Assembly: GCF_024207115.1 (NCBI RefSeq) | Contig: NZ_CP100128.1 | Location: 620,001-684,000 of the forward strand | DNA length: 64,000 bases | Source: Chromobacterium sp. IIBBL 290-4 | GTDB lineage: Bacteria; Pseudomonadota; Gammaproteobacteria; Burkholderiales; Chromobacteriaceae | Direction of reading: 5' to 3' | Shown: piece after piece, positions 8,645 to 17,234 of the stretch | Numbering within the stretch: the stretch's first letter is position 1 | Layout of the letters: each line of letters starts with the position of its first letter | The notes under the pieces: generated by a model | The model's database searches: none | Seen by the model: the letters and a program-made list of their open reading frames with translations, nothing else | What the model was told of the DNA's origin: nothing | Made by a program: the position numbers and the translations under genes

Positions 8645-9109
8645 TCAGGCCGAGCCCAGAAAACGCCGCCCGGTCACCAGCTCCGGACGCTCGCCGTCGC
8701 GCCCATAGCCCAGCGTGGCGGAGGCCGCCTCGCGCAGCACCGTCAGCGACTCTTCGACGCGCTCCAGCTTCTGATGGACGAACTGGCCATTGAGCAGATT
8801 GATGCTCTGGGCGCGGCTGACCTGATCCTCCAACTGCATCCAGGCCTCGCAAGCCGCCGGCTTGTCGGCAAGCCAGATATACAGCGTATCGCGGTCTTGC
8901 ACGCCGAAAGATCGCATCAGTTCGCCGCGCTTGGCCGACTGCGCGGCCAGCAGATCCAGCACTTCGCTCTTGCTGTCCGCCAAAGGCGCGAGTTTGAGGT
9001 CATCGCCCTGGATCAAGAACTGTTGTTCCTGCTCCAGAAGCGCAATCAGCCGAGACACGAGTTCGGACTCGGCCCGGCATAGGGAGGAAAATTCTTCTAC
9101 GACTGGCAT
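8645..9109 (-). CDS. flgN: Flagellar chaperone FlgN
   Basis: 154 residues. FlgN is the cytoplasmic chaperone for the hook-junction proteins FlgK and FlgL. The protein is almost all helical, with coiled-coil character at about 10-75. It includes the family-typical block INLLNGQFVHQKL near residues 103-116, followed by a region ending in TLGYGRDG. It lies 37 bases downstream of flgM on the same strand, the normal flgAMN order. Identity rests on this context plus the FlgN block. Confidence 0.88.
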   Translation of the reverse strand: MPVVEEFSSLCRAESELVSRLIALLEQEQQFLIQGDDLKLAPLADSKSEVLDLLAAQSAKRGELMRSFGVQDRDTLYIWLADKPAACEAWMQLEDQVSRAQSINLLNGQFVHQKLERVEESLTVLREAASATLGYGRDGERPELVTGRRFLGSA

Positions 9110-9146
9110 GGGCTCACTTCTACCTGCCCGGCGCCAAGCGCCGCGC

Positions 9147-9443
9147 TCAACTGTTCAGCAATTCCTGGGCCGATGAGATCAGCCCGTCCGCTATCTTATC
9201 CGCATTGATGCTGAAAGTGCCATTGGCGATGGCCGACTTGATCGACTCCACCTTGGCCGCATCGAACGACGGTTGCTGGTTGCCCGGATCATTTCCGATG
9301 GCGCTGAGCTTGCTGGCCAGGGAATTGATCTGGACGCTGTCGCTGGAGGCGGCGCTGCTGGACGAGCTGGACGGCGCACGGGCGGAGGTCTTGCTTGGCG
9401 CGCTGTAGGTTCCCGACAGCTTGCCCGAATTGTCAATTTTCAT
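9147..9443 (-). CDS. flgM: Anti-sigma-28 factor FlgM
   Basis: 98 residues. FlgM binds and inhibits FliA until the hook is complete and FlgM is exported through the flagellar apparatus. The N-terminal half is Ser/Ala-rich and disordered. The FliA-binding C-terminal half carries SVQINSLASKLSAI and VESIKSAIANGTFSINADKIADGL, the latter cited here as KVESIKSAIANG followed by INADKIADGL, which is the classic FlgM motif. A sigma-28-type promoter lies directly upstream (9480-9506). Confidence 0.95.
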   Translation of the reverse strand: MKIDNSGKLSGTYSAPSKTSARAPSSSSSSAASSDSVQINSLASKLSAIGNDPGNQQPSFDAAKVESIKSAIANGTFSINADKIADGLISSAQELLNS

Positions 9444-9479
9444 GGCCTGACTTCCCGTTGCTTAACTCGACTGATCCTA

Positions 9480-9506
9480 TTATCGGTCGAAAAAACAGTC
9501 CCTTGA
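9480..9506 (-). promoter_or_regulatory. FliA (sigma-28) promoter of flgM
   Basis: Read on the minus strand: TCAA at 9506-9503, a spacer of exactly 15 bases, then ACCGATAA at 9487-9480. The enterobacterial sigma-28 consensus is TAAA-N15-GCCGATAA, so 3 of 4 and 7 of 8 positions match at ideal spacing. It sits 37 bases before the flgM start. FliA-dependent expression of its own anti-sigma factor is established in enterics. Confidence 0.82.
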
Positions 9507-9529
9507 ATATTTTTTATCGCTGATGCGAA

Positions 9530-10207
9530 CTAAAAAACCACGACTACGCTGCCATCGGCTTGCACGGTGCCGCGCACCACCCGGCCATTGGCCAATCTGA
9601 CGGTGATTTGGTCGCCCAATACGCCATTGCCCAGAGCCTGCCCCTCGGCCTCGGCAGAAAAACCGTCTCCTTGAGCCAACACCTTCACTTGCTGGTTGCT
9701 GCGCACCAGATAGGGCGCGCGCACCATGAAGTTGCGCACCCAGGCGCCGGCCGGCGCGCCGGTGCGCATCACCTGCCCCACCGCTTGGCTGGCGTCGGCT
9801 AGCACATTGCCCGCCAAGGCGGGATTGGCGATATCGACCATGCGGACATCGCCCGCGCCGACGGTTTCGCCCGGCGCCATGGCGCGGCTCAGCACAACCC
9901 CCATCCTCTTCTCATTGATGGTTGCGGCAATCCGCAACGACCACCCCAGCGCGGGGCAGGAGAGCGCCACAGCCGTCGTTCCCGTCGTCACCGCCGGGTT
10001 GGCCCAGTCGGCTTTGGGCGCGTCGCAGCTGGGCACCGCCAGCCGTCTGTCTAGCTTGCCTAGTTTCCAGGTGGCGGAGCGCATCGACAGCTCGCGCTGC
10101 AGAAACTGGCTCGCCAGCGTTTCCAGCTGCGACAAATCCTGCACGCCCCCTGCCCAGGCAGGCAACGCCAGCATGGCGCATAACAAATACGTCACTCGCG
10201 TCTTCAT
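9530..10207 (-). CDS. flgA: Flagellar basal body P-ring formation protein FlgA
   Basis: 225 residues. FlgA is the periplasmic chaperone for assembly of the FlgI P-ring. A signal peptide (MKTRVTYLLCAMLALPAWA) is followed by an N-terminal domain. The SAF/ChapFlgA domain (about 105-225) carries VLSRAMAPGETVGAGDVRM and the C-terminal GDQITVRLANGRVVRGTV, both typical of the family. It is upstream of flgM in the same direction with an 86-base gap that holds the flgM promoter. The flgB-L genes normally found divergent to flgA are absent; an autotransporter gene stands there instead. Confidence 0.92.
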   Translation of the reverse strand: MKTRVTYLLCAMLALPAWAGGVQDLSQLETLASQFLQRELSMRSATWKLGKLDRRLAVPSCDAPKADWANPAVTTGTTAVALSCPALGWSLRIAATINEKRMGVVLSRAMAPGETVGAGDVRMVDIANPALAGNVLADASQAVGQVMRTGAPAGAWVRNFMVRAPYLVRSNQQVKVLAQGDGFSAEAEGQALGNGVLGDQITVRLANGRVVRGTVQADGSVVVVF

Positions 10208-10247
10208 CGCTTCATTTTAACGCAAGCGCGCGCGGATGAGGCATGGA

Positions 10248-10276
10248 TTGACAAGGAGGAACAATATTCGAATAAT
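10248..10276 (+). promoter_or_regulatory. Sigma-70 promoter of the autotransporter gene
   Basis: A perfect TTGACA at 10248-10253, a 17-base spacer, then AATAAT at 10271-10276 (5 of 6). The predicted transcript start is about 10283, and a strong GAGGAGGAA ribosome-binding site precedes the ATG at 10350. Confidence 0.78.
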
Positions 10277-10349
10277 CGTTTGAATAGAGCTTAGACTCTG
10301 AAACCTAAATAATACATTAACATACTCGTAATCAAACGAGGAGGAATCG

Positions 10350-12497
10350 ATGCGCAACCGCTTCAAAGCCCTTGCCCTGGCCACCGCTCTGGCCCTGCCC
10401 GCAGCAGCCCATGCCTATAGCAATATCTACTACTTTGGCGACAGTCTGTCCGATATCGGCGCCTTTGGCGGCCTGAACTCGCAATACGGCACACTGCCGA
10501 AAGGCGCCCATTGGACCAGCGGCTATGCGCCCAACTGGACCTCCATCCTCTCCACCCACTATGGTTTGACTTCGGTAGCCAATAATCCGAGCAATCCGAA
10601 CAACACTTCCAGCAATGGCAACAACTTCGCCCAAGGCGGCGCCATCGCGCTCCCCTACGCACAGGCCATCGGGCTGATGAGCCAGCTGGGCATTTCATCG
10701 CCGTCGATTGAGCAATACGGCGTGGATGCCAGCTCGAACACCCAGATTCTGGAATCCAGCGATCAAGTCGCCAACTATCTGAAGGCAACCGGCGGCAAAG
10801 CCGATCCGAACGCGGTGTACTCCGTCTGGATAGGCGGCAATGATATCGCCGCCGCCGCCGCCACCGCTTCCGTGGATAAAACCAATACGGCCGCCATCAC
10901 CTTCACCACCGCGTCAGCCAATGCGGCGGCCGCGCAAGTGCAGGCGCTGGTCAATGCCGGCGCGAAAACCGTCATTGTGCCCAATGTGCCGAATCTGAGC
11001 AGCACCTCGGCGCTGTTGTACCAAATCGTAGCCACAACCGCTCAGACCCTGGCGACAGCCAATCCTGCCCTGTTGAACGGCTTGACGCCCACCCAATACA
11101 TCCAGAAGGCCGTCGGCGCGGCTTGGTTGACGATTAGCAACGCGAATCTGAATCAAAGCAACCAGACCACCGTCGTCGCAGCCGCCATCCAGCAAGCCAA
11201 TGCAGCCATGGGCGTAAGCGACGCCATCAGTTCGCTGAGCAGCAACTACAGCGCCTCGACTAGCGGCGCCCAACAGCTGACCACGCTATTCAATAGCCAG
11301 GTTGATAACCTATTGGTCAGCAATGGTTCGCAGCATAATATCGTCCGCGCGAATGTAGCTGGGCTCTTGACGGAAATCGCCGCCAATCCAGGCAAGTACG
11401 GCTTCAGCAATATCTTCGGCTCCATCTGCGCCGACAGCGCCATCAATCCGCAGTGCGTGCCCTCCGCCTACAACAATGGCCAGACCTATATCTTCAGCGA
11501 TGGCCTGCACCCCTCGCCTCAAGCCAGCCAGATCATCGGCGACTACGTCTACGGCCTGCTGCAAGCCCCCTACTACGCCGCCGCCATGCCGGATTCGGCG
11601 CTGAACAACGCCCGCCAGCTGGGCGGCGCGCTGGATGCCCGCTACCAGGCCATCCGCTCCCAACAGCGCGCGGTCGGCACGGTCAGCGCCTTTGTCGATG
11701 GCGCCTTCAATCAGGACAAGGTCGGCTTCAACGGCCTGGCCGCCAAACCCAAGGGCCAGCTCTACACGGTCGGCATCGACTTCCAGGCCACGCCGGCGCT
11801 GAGCATCGGCGTATCCATGTCCCAACAGCAGGGCAAGACCGATGTCGCCAGCTCCGGCACCCCGGGCACGCTGAACGACCGCTCCACCCTGATGGCCGGC
11901 CTGATCAGCTACAACCAGGACAAATTCTGGGTGGATGGCGACTTCCACGTCGGCTCCGGCGATGTGGACACCAGCCGCGTCACCACGCTGGGTCCGACCA
12001 CGGTCAGCAATAACGGCACCACCCGCCAGACCCAGTATGGCCTGCGCATCGGCGCCGGCTACAAGCTGCAATACGGCAACATCACCACCGGTCCGGTGGC
12101 TGGCCTGGATCTGGCCCACGTGCGCGTGAACGGTTTCGCCGAACAAAGCGGCAACAGCAGCAGCATGATCTTCGGCAGCCAGAACCTGAGCTCCATGGTC
12201 GGCCGCGTCGGCTGGCAGCTGGATGCCACCGTCGGCCAATACAGCCCCTACGCCAAGGTGAGCTACGCGCACGAGTTCGACCAGAACGACCGCACCGTGA
12301 CCGCTGGCCTGACCAGCACCGTAGGCGACTGGACCACCAATCTGGGCAAGCCGGGCAGCAACTGGATGGAATGGACTGCCGGCGTCAGCGCCAACTTCAG
12401 CAAAAGCGTGACCGCCTACGGCCAGCTGACCGCCACCAGCGGCCGCAATGGCGGCAATCAGACCGGCGGCAATATCGGCGTCGCCGTGTCGTTCTGA
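10350..12497 (+). CDS. GDSL-family esterase autotransporter (EstA-like)
   Basis: 715 residues. A signal peptide (cleavage after AAAHA, about residue 22) leads into a GDSL hydrolase passenger. Catalytic blocks are visible: GDSLSD with nucleophile S32, VWIGGNDIAAA (block III), and D384-G-L-H387 (block V Asp/His). After a linker, residues about 435-715 form the type V beta-barrel, ending in an outer-membrane signature with terminal Phe (GVAVSF). Homologues such as Pseudomonas EstA hydrolyse short-chain esters at the cell surface and affect motility and surfactant production; that role here is inference. The passenger is low in Cys and rich in Asn/Ser/Ala. It has its own promoter and terminator. 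Confidence 0.93.
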   Translation: MRNRFKALALATALALPAAAHAYSNIYYFGDSLSDIGAFGGLNSQYGTLPKGAHWTSGYAPNWTSILSTHYGLTSVANNPSNPNNTSSNGNNFAQGGAIALPYAQAIGLMSQLGISSPSIEQYGVDASSNTQILESSDQVANYLKATGGKADPNAVYSVWIGGNDIAAAAATASVDKTNTAAITFTTASANAAAAQVQALVNAGAKTVIVPNVPNLSSTSALLYQIVATTAQTLATANPALLNGLTPTQYIQKAVGAAWLTISNANLNQSNQTTVVAAAIQQANAAMGVSDAISSLSSNYSASTSGAQQLTTLFNSQVDNLLVSNGSQHNIVRANVAGLLTEIAANPGKYGFSNIFGSICADSAINPQCVPSAYNNGQTYIFSDGLHPSPQASQIIGDYVYGLLQAPYYAAAMPDSALNNARQLGGALDARYQAIRSQQRAVGTVSAFVDGAFNQDKVGFNGLAAKPKGQLYTVGIDFQATPALSIGVSMSQQQGKTDVASSGTPGTLNDRSTLMAGLISYNQDKFWVDGDFHVGSGDVDTSRVTTLGPTTVSNNGTTRQTQYGLRIGAGYKLQYGNITTGPVAGLDLAHVRVNGFAEQSGNSSSMIFGSQNLSSMVGRVGWQLDATVGQYSPYAKVSYAHEFDQNDRTVTAGLTSTVGDWTTNLGKPGSNWMEWTAGVSANFSKSVTAYGQLTATSGRNGGNQTGGNIGVAVSF

Positions 12498-12515
12498 TCC
12501 GCTTGCGTCAAATGA

Positions 12516-12545
12516 AACAGGCTCCGCATGCGGAGCCTGTTTTCT
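12516..12545 (+). terminator. Terminator of the autotransporter gene
   Basis: AACAGGCTCCGCA and TGCGGAGCCTGTT form a long perfect stem with almost no loop, followed by TTTCTTT. It begins 19 bases after the stop codon. Confidence 0.88.
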
Positions 12546-12593
12546 TTCACTCTATCCAAACGCCATCAGCGCGGCCGTCACCGCAACTCAGGC

Positions 12594-14003
12594 TCAAGCC
12601 AGCGCCTTCTCCACCAGCGCCTTGACCTGCTCGACATCGGCCGGCAAAGTCACCACGCGCTGCGGCAACGATTCCAGCGCCTCAAAACCGGCCGGCCGCG
12701 GCGGATCGCGGTCCAGCGCCTCGCGTATGGTTTCGGCGAACTTGGCCGGCAGCGCAGTTTCCAGACACACCAGGTTTTCGCCTTCGCGGCGCAGCTCGCG
12801 CGCCACCTTGATGCCGTCGGCGGTGTGGGTGTCCACCACCACGCCGTCCTCGGCGTCCACCCGTCGTATCGTCGCGATGCGATCCGCGTGCGCGCTGGCG
12901 CCGGAGACAAAGCCGAACTCCTCGCTCACCCGCCGCATCGTCTCCTCGCCCAGCTCAAAGCCCCAGCCGGCATCCACCGCCGACCACAGGCGCTTCACCT
13001 CTTCGGCGTCGCGTCCGATCAGATCGAACACGAAGCGCTCGAAATTGGACGCTTTGGAAATATCCATCGACGGACTGGAGGTGACATAGGTGCGATCGCT
13101 GCCGCGCGGCGCGTAACGGCCGGTGCGGAAGAATTCGTCCAGCACGTCGTTTTCATTGGTGGCGACGATCAGGCGCTCGATCGGCAAGCCCATCTGCCGC
13201 GCCACGTGGCCGGCGCAGACATTGCCGAAGTTGCCGGACGGCACGCAGAAGCTGACGGTTTCGTCATTGCTTTGCGTCGCGCGGAAATAGCCGTTGAAGT
13301 AGTACACCACCTGGGCGACGACGCGCGCCCAGTTGATCGAGTTGACCGTGCCTATCTTGTGGCGGGCCTTGAAGCCATGATCGTTCTGCACCGCCTTCAC
13401 GATGTCCTGGCAATCGTCGAACATGCCCTGGATGGCGATGTTATGGATGTTTTCGTCTTGCAGGCTGTACATCTGCGCGCGCTGGAAGGCGCTCATCTTG
13501 CCGTCCGGGCTCAGCATGAATACATTGATGCTGCGTTTGCCGCGCATCGCGTATTCGGCGGCGGAGCCGGTATCGCCGGAGGTGGCGCCCAGGATATTCA
13601 GCGTCTCGCCGCGCTGGTCCAGCACATACTCGAACAACTGGCCGAGAAACTGCATCGCCATGTCCTTGAAGGCCAGCGTCGGGCCGTTGGACAGCTCCAG
13701 AATGGCCAAGCCGTCGCGCAGGCGCTTGATCGGCGTGATGGCCTCGCTGCCGAACACTTCGGCGCGATAGGCCCGCTCGACGATGCCCTTGAGGTCGGCC
13801 TCCGGAATATCGTCGGCGAACAGGCGGATGATCTCGAAAGCCAGCTCGGCATAGCTCAGGCCGCGCCAGGCGTCCAGGGCGGCGCGGTCTATCCTGGGAT
13901 AGCTGGCCGGCAGCAGCAAGCCGCCGTCGGGGGCCAAGCCCATCAATACGGTTTCGCAAAACGGCAGCGGCGCCATGCCGCCGCGGGTACTGACATAGTT
14001 CAT
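12594..14003 (-). CDS. thrC: Threonine synthase
   Basis: 469 residues. This PLP enzyme converts O-phosphohomoserine to threonine. Visible signatures include the N-terminal MNYVSTRGG, the PLP-lysine block LAFKDMAMQFLGQ, the phosphate-binding LGATSGDTGSAAEYA and VPSGNFGNVCAG. This is the long (E. coli-like/yeast-like) form. The ATG at 14003 overlaps the stop of the preceding small gene (ATGA). Together with hom upstream it makes a homoserine-to-threonine operon; a thrB gene is not in the window. Confidence 0.95.
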   Translation of the reverse strand: MNYVSTRGGMAPLPFCETVLMGLAPDGGLLLPASYPRIDRAALDAWRGLSYAELAFEIIRLFADDIPEADLKGIVERAYRAEVFGSEAITPIKRLRDGLAILELSNGPTLAFKDMAMQFLGQLFEYVLDQRGETLNILGATSGDTGSAAEYAMRGKRSINVFMLSPDGKMSAFQRAQMYSLQDENIHNIAIQGMFDDCQDIVKAVQNDHGFKARHKIGTVNSINWARVVAQVVYYFNGYFRATQSNDETVSFCVPSGNFGNVCAGHVARQMGLPIERLIVATNENDVLDEFFRTGRYAPRGSDRTYVTSSPSMDISKASNFERFVFDLIGRDAEEVKRLWSAVDAGWGFELGEETMRRVSEEFGFVSGASAHADRIATIRRVDAEDGVVVDTHTADGIKVARELRREGENLVCLETALPAKFAETIREALDRDPPRPAGFEALESLPQRVVTLPADVEQVKALVEKALA

Positions 14004-14335
14004 TGCTGTGTTTCCAGATATTGGGCGCAGGCGGCCGAAGCCTCCTTCAAGCGCTTCTTGCCGCGCGGATCGTCTTTCTTGATCTGGCCGGTCAGCACGC
14101 CCATCACCTCTTCCGCGCTGAAGGTGTTGGCCAGTTTCTCGCTGGCGCACTGGCAATAACGCTGCACCTGCTCATTGCCGGGCTGCCCCGCCCCGTCCGA
14201 AGCCGGCGTCCGCTTGACACAGCCGCGCATCAGGAAGCCTTGCAGCAATTGATGCTGGCCTGGGCTCAAGGGCGTGGCGGCGGCCATTCCGGAGAGCAGC
14301 GCGGCGTACAAGCCGGCTTGCAGCGATTTAGTCAT
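14000..14335 (-). CDS. Small exported protein with four cysteines, inserted between hom and thrC
   Basis: 111 residues of unknown family. Residues 1-20 (MTKSLQAGLYAALLSGMAAA) look like a signal peptide. The mature part carries four Cys (RGCVKR, RYCQCAS, AACAQY), which could form two disulfides in the periplasm, and is otherwise charged and helical. It overlaps hom by 8 bases at its 5' end and thrC by 4 at its 3' end, so it is translationally coupled to both. A link to threonine synthesis is not evident. Confidence 0.8.
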   Translation of the reverse strand: MTKSLQAGLYAALLSGMAAATPLSPGQHQLLQGFLMRGCVKRTPASDGAGQPGNEQVQRYCQCASEKLANTFSAEEVMGVLTGQIKKDDPRGKKRLKEASAACAQYLETQQ

Positions 14336-15638
14336 TCAATTCTTCCATGCGCAAGCGCACCACCTTGCCGGCCACGCTGTCCAGCGCCTCGATGCCGGCG
14401 ATGGCGCGCTTGATCGCCTTCTCCTGCACCCGATGGGTCAGAATCACCACTTCGGCGGTGCCGTCGGACACCGAGCCCTTCTGGATCAAGGCCTCGATCG
14501 AGATGCCGTTCTCGGCCAGCAGCCGGGTGATATTGGCCAGCACGCCGGCGCGGTCGATGGCGCCGATGCGCAGATAATACGAGCTGACCACTTCATCGAT
14601 AGGCAGAATCGGCAGATCTTGCAACTGATCCGGCTGGAAAGCCAGATGCGGCACCCGGTGTTCCGGGTCCGATGTCAGCAGGCGGGTGACGTCGACGATG
14701 TCCGCCACCACGGCGGAGGCGGTCGGCAAAGCGCCGGCGCCGGCGCCGTAGTACAGCGTCGGGCCCAGCGCGTCGCCCTTGACCAGCACCGCGTTCATCA
14801 CGCCGTTGACGTTGGCGATCAGGCGGCTTTCCGGAATCAGCGTCGGGTGCACGCGCAGCTCCACGCCGGCGTCGGTGCGGCGGGTCAGGCCCAGCAGCTT
14901 GACGCGGTAGCCCAGCTCTTCGGCATAGCGGATGTCGCGGCCGTCCAGCTTGCTGATGCCCTCCAGATAGCACTGGTCGAACTGCATCGGGATGCCGAAG
15001 GCCAGCGCCGCCATGATGGTCAGCTTGTGGCCGGCGTCATGGCCTTCGATGTCGAAAGTCGGGTCGGCCTCGGCATAGCCCAGCTTTTGCGCCTCGGCCA
15101 GCACGTCGGCGAAGCTGGCGCCCTTGTCGCGCATCTCGGTCAGGATGAAGTTGGAGGTGCCGTTGATGATGCCGGCGATCCATTCGATGCGGTTGGCCGC
15201 CAGGCCTTCGCGCAGCGTCTTGATGATGGGGATGCCGCCGGCCACGGCCGCCTCGAAGGCCACCATCACGCCCTTCTCCTGGGCGCGGGCGAAAATTTCG
15301 GTGCCGTGCAGCGCCAGCAGCTTCTTGTTGGCGGTCACCACGTGCTTGCCGTTTTCAATGGCCTTCAGCACCAGCTCCTTGGCGATGGTGTCGCCGCCGA
15401 TCAACTCGACCACGATGTCCACTTCGGGGTTGTTGACGATCTGCAGCGCGTCGTCCACCACCGGCACATCCGGACCCAAGGCCGCCTTGGCCTTGGCCAC
15501 ATCGCGGTTGGCCGCCTGGATCAGGCGGATCTCGCGGCCGGCGCGGCGGGTGATCTCGCCGGCGTTCCGTTTCAACACAGTGGCGGTGCCGCCGCCGACG
15601 GTGCCGACGCCCATCAGGCCGATATTGATCGGTTTCAT
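14328..15638 (-). CDS. hom: Homoserine dehydrogenase
   Basis: 436 residues. The enzyme reduces aspartate semialdehyde to homoserine with NAD(P)H. A Rossmann motif GVGTVGGGTATVL opens the protein. The catalytic domain contains ANKKLLALHG, GGIPIIKTLREGLAAN and NGTSNFILT. Residues about 350-430 form the ACT domain (YYLRIGAIDRAGVLANIT) used for feedback control by threonine. It is monofunctional, without an aspartokinase domain. The gene follows alaA after a 126-base GC-rich gap and leads the small gene and thrC. Confidence 0.96.
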   Translation of the reverse strand: MKPINIGLMGVGTVGGGTATVLKRNAGEITRRAGREIRLIQAANRDVAKAKAALGPDVPVVDDALQIVNNPEVDIVVELIGGDTIAKELVLKAIENGKHVVTANKKLLALHGTEIFARAQEKGVMVAFEAAVAGGIPIIKTLREGLAANRIEWIAGIINGTSNFILTEMRDKGASFADVLAEAQKLGYAEADPTFDIEGHDAGHKLTIMAALAFGIPMQFDQCYLEGISKLDGRDIRYAEELGYRVKLLGLTRRTDAGVELRVHPTLIPESRLIANVNGVMNAVLVKGDALGPTLYYGAGAGALPTASAVVADIVDVTRLLTSDPEHRVPHLAFQPDQLQDLPILPIDEVVSSYYLRIGAIDRAGVLANITRLLAENGISIEALIQKGSVSDGTAEVVILTHRVQEKAIKRAIAGIEALDSVAGKVVRLRMEELND

Positions 15639-15764
15639 GCTACATCTCCATTTAGTCCCTGGTTTTTATTCCGGCCGAAGGCCGTCTGGACAGGCGCTTC
15701 CTGTCCGGGCGGTCCTCGGAACCTGCCGGCGGCGGCGGAGTGTCCCCCGCCGCCGCATTCAAAC
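15639..15764. other. GC-rich intergenic region with several hairpins between alaA and hom
   Basis: On the minus strand three inverted repeats follow one another: a GGCGGCGG/CCGCCGCC stem, GGACAGG-N5-CCTGTCC, and CGGCC-TTC-GGCCG followed by GAATAAAAA. The last resembles a weak terminator or attenuator in front of hom. No leader peptide rich in Thr or Ile codons was recognised. Confidence 0.45.
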
Positions 15765-16997
15765 TTACTCTGCGCTGCCGTGACGCTTGCGGTAGCTTTC
15801 CAGGAAGCGCGCGATGCGGCCGATGGCCTCGATCAGATCATCCGAGTTGGGAAGGAATACCACGCGGAAGTGATCGGGCGCAATCCAGTTGAAGCCCGAG
15901 CCCTGCACCAGCAGCACTTTCTCCTGCTGCAGCAGCTCCAGGATGAACTGCTGGTCGTCGGCGACCGGATAGATCTTGGGATCAAGCTTGGGGAACAAAT
16001 ACAGCGCGCCCTGCGGCTTGACGCAGCTGACGCCGGGAATCTCGGTCAACAGCTTGTGGGCCAGATCGCGCTGGCGCGCCAGGCGGCCGCTCGGCGCCAC
16101 CAGGTCTTCTATGCTCTGGTAGCCGCCCAAGGCGGTCTGGATGGCGAATTGCGAGGGCACGTTGGCGCACAAGCGCATCGAGGCCAGCATGTTCAGGCCT
16201 TCGATATAGTCCTTGGCGTGCTTTTTTTCTCCGGACAGGATCATCCAGCCGGCGCGGTAGCCGCAGGCGCGGTAATTTTTGGACAGGCCGTTCAGCGTCA
16301 CCACGAACAAGTCCGCCGCCAAGGAGGCGATGGAAGTGTGCTTGACCTCGTCGTACAACACCTTGTCGTAGATTTCGTCGGCGTAGATGATCAGCTGGTG
16401 CTCGCGCGCCACGTCGACGATCTGCTTCAGCAGCTCGGGCGGATACACCGCGCCGGTCGGATTGTTCGGGTTGATGATGACGATGGCGCGCGTGGTCGGC
16501 GTGATCTTTGCGCGGATGTCGGCGATGCTGGGGAACCAGCCCTGCTCTTCGTCGCAGACATAATGCACCGCCTTGCCGCCGGCCAGGCTCACCGCCGCGG
16601 TCCACAGCGGATAATCCGGCGCCGGCACCAACACCTCGTCGCCGTTGTCCAGCAGCGCCTGCATCGCCATCACGATCAGCTCGGACACGCCGTTGCCGAT
16701 GATGATGTCGTCCATCGCCACATTGGGCAGATGCTTTTGCTGCGCGTAGTGCATGATGGCCTTGCGCGCGGCGAACAGGCCCTTGGAGTCCGAATAGCCC
16801 GAAGCCGCCGGCAGGTTTACGATCACGTCCTCGATGATCTCGTCCGGGGCGAAGAAACCGAACGGCGCCGGGTTGCCGATGTTCAGCTTGATGATGCGGT
16901 GCCCCTCGTCTTCCATCTTCTTGGCGTGCTCGAGCACCGGGCCGCGGATGTCGTAACAGACGTTGGCGAGTTTCTGCGATTTATGGACTGGCTGCAT
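15765..16997 (-). CDS. alaA: Alanine-synthesising aminotransferase (AlaA/YfbQ type)
   Basis: 410 residues from the ATG at 16997. The class I/II PLP fold is clear: KLNIGNPAPFGF, GNGVSELIVMAMQALL, PAPDYPLWTAAVSLAGG, NPNNPTGAVY, YADEIYDKVLYD and the PLP-lysine block NGLSKNYRACGYRAGWM. These track E. coli AlaA, which makes alanine from pyruvate and glutamate, almost block by block. The frame extends upstream, with an alternative ATG at 17069 adding 24 Arg/Ala-rich residues; neither start has a strong ribosome-binding site, and I chose 16997 on family length. The position before hom is consistent with amino-acid biosynthesis. Confidence 0.92.
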   Translation of the reverse strand: MQPVHKSQKLANVCYDIRGPVLEHAKKMEDEGHRIIKLNIGNPAPFGFFAPDEIIEDVIVNLPAASGYSDSKGLFAARKAIMHYAQQKHLPNVAMDDIIIGNGVSELIVMAMQALLDNGDEVLVPAPDYPLWTAAVSLAGGKAVHYVCDEEQGWFPSIADIRAKITPTTRAIVIINPNNPTGAVYPPELLKQIVDVAREHQLIIYADEIYDKVLYDEVKHTSIASLAADLFVVTLNGLSKNYRACGYRAGWMILSGEKKHAKDYIEGLNMLASMRLCANVPSQFAIQTALGGYQSIEDLVAPSGRLARQRDLAHKLLTEIPGVSCVKPQGALYLFPKLDPKIYPVADDQQFILELLQQEKVLLVQGSGFNWIAPDHFRVVFLPNSDDLIEAIGRIARFLESYRKRHGSAE

Positions 16998-17142
16998 GGC
17001 GGCGGCGGCTTCCGTTTCTGGCCGCCCGCCGGAGGCGACGGCGTTGCGTTGGCGGTGTGGTTGTTTCATGTGATCTCTTGTCGTTGCCGGCCGGCGCGTC
17101 AAACCACGCTCACGTGAGGGTCGCGCCGGTCCGGGGTCTGGG

Positions 17143-17148
17143 TATAAT
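17143..17148 (+). promoter_or_regulatory. Candidate -10 element for the Mth938-like gene
   Basis: A perfect TATAAT stands in the 237-base divergent region between alaA and the gene at 17235. No convincing -35 element is found at 17 bases, so it is a partial match only. Confidence 0.4.
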
Positions 17149-17234
17149 CCTATCCCAATATTTGGTACGCTGCACGAGGGCCGCCCAGCGCCCGCGCAGA
17201 CGCCTCACACCGCCGCTTTTTGGAGTCATCCCGA

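Noticed and set aside
14274..17117. 947-codon plus-strand open frame over hom and alaA
   Set aside because: It is antisense to two well-supported genes, has His/Gln/Arg-rich composition typical of GC-rich shadow frames, and contains no recognisable domain.
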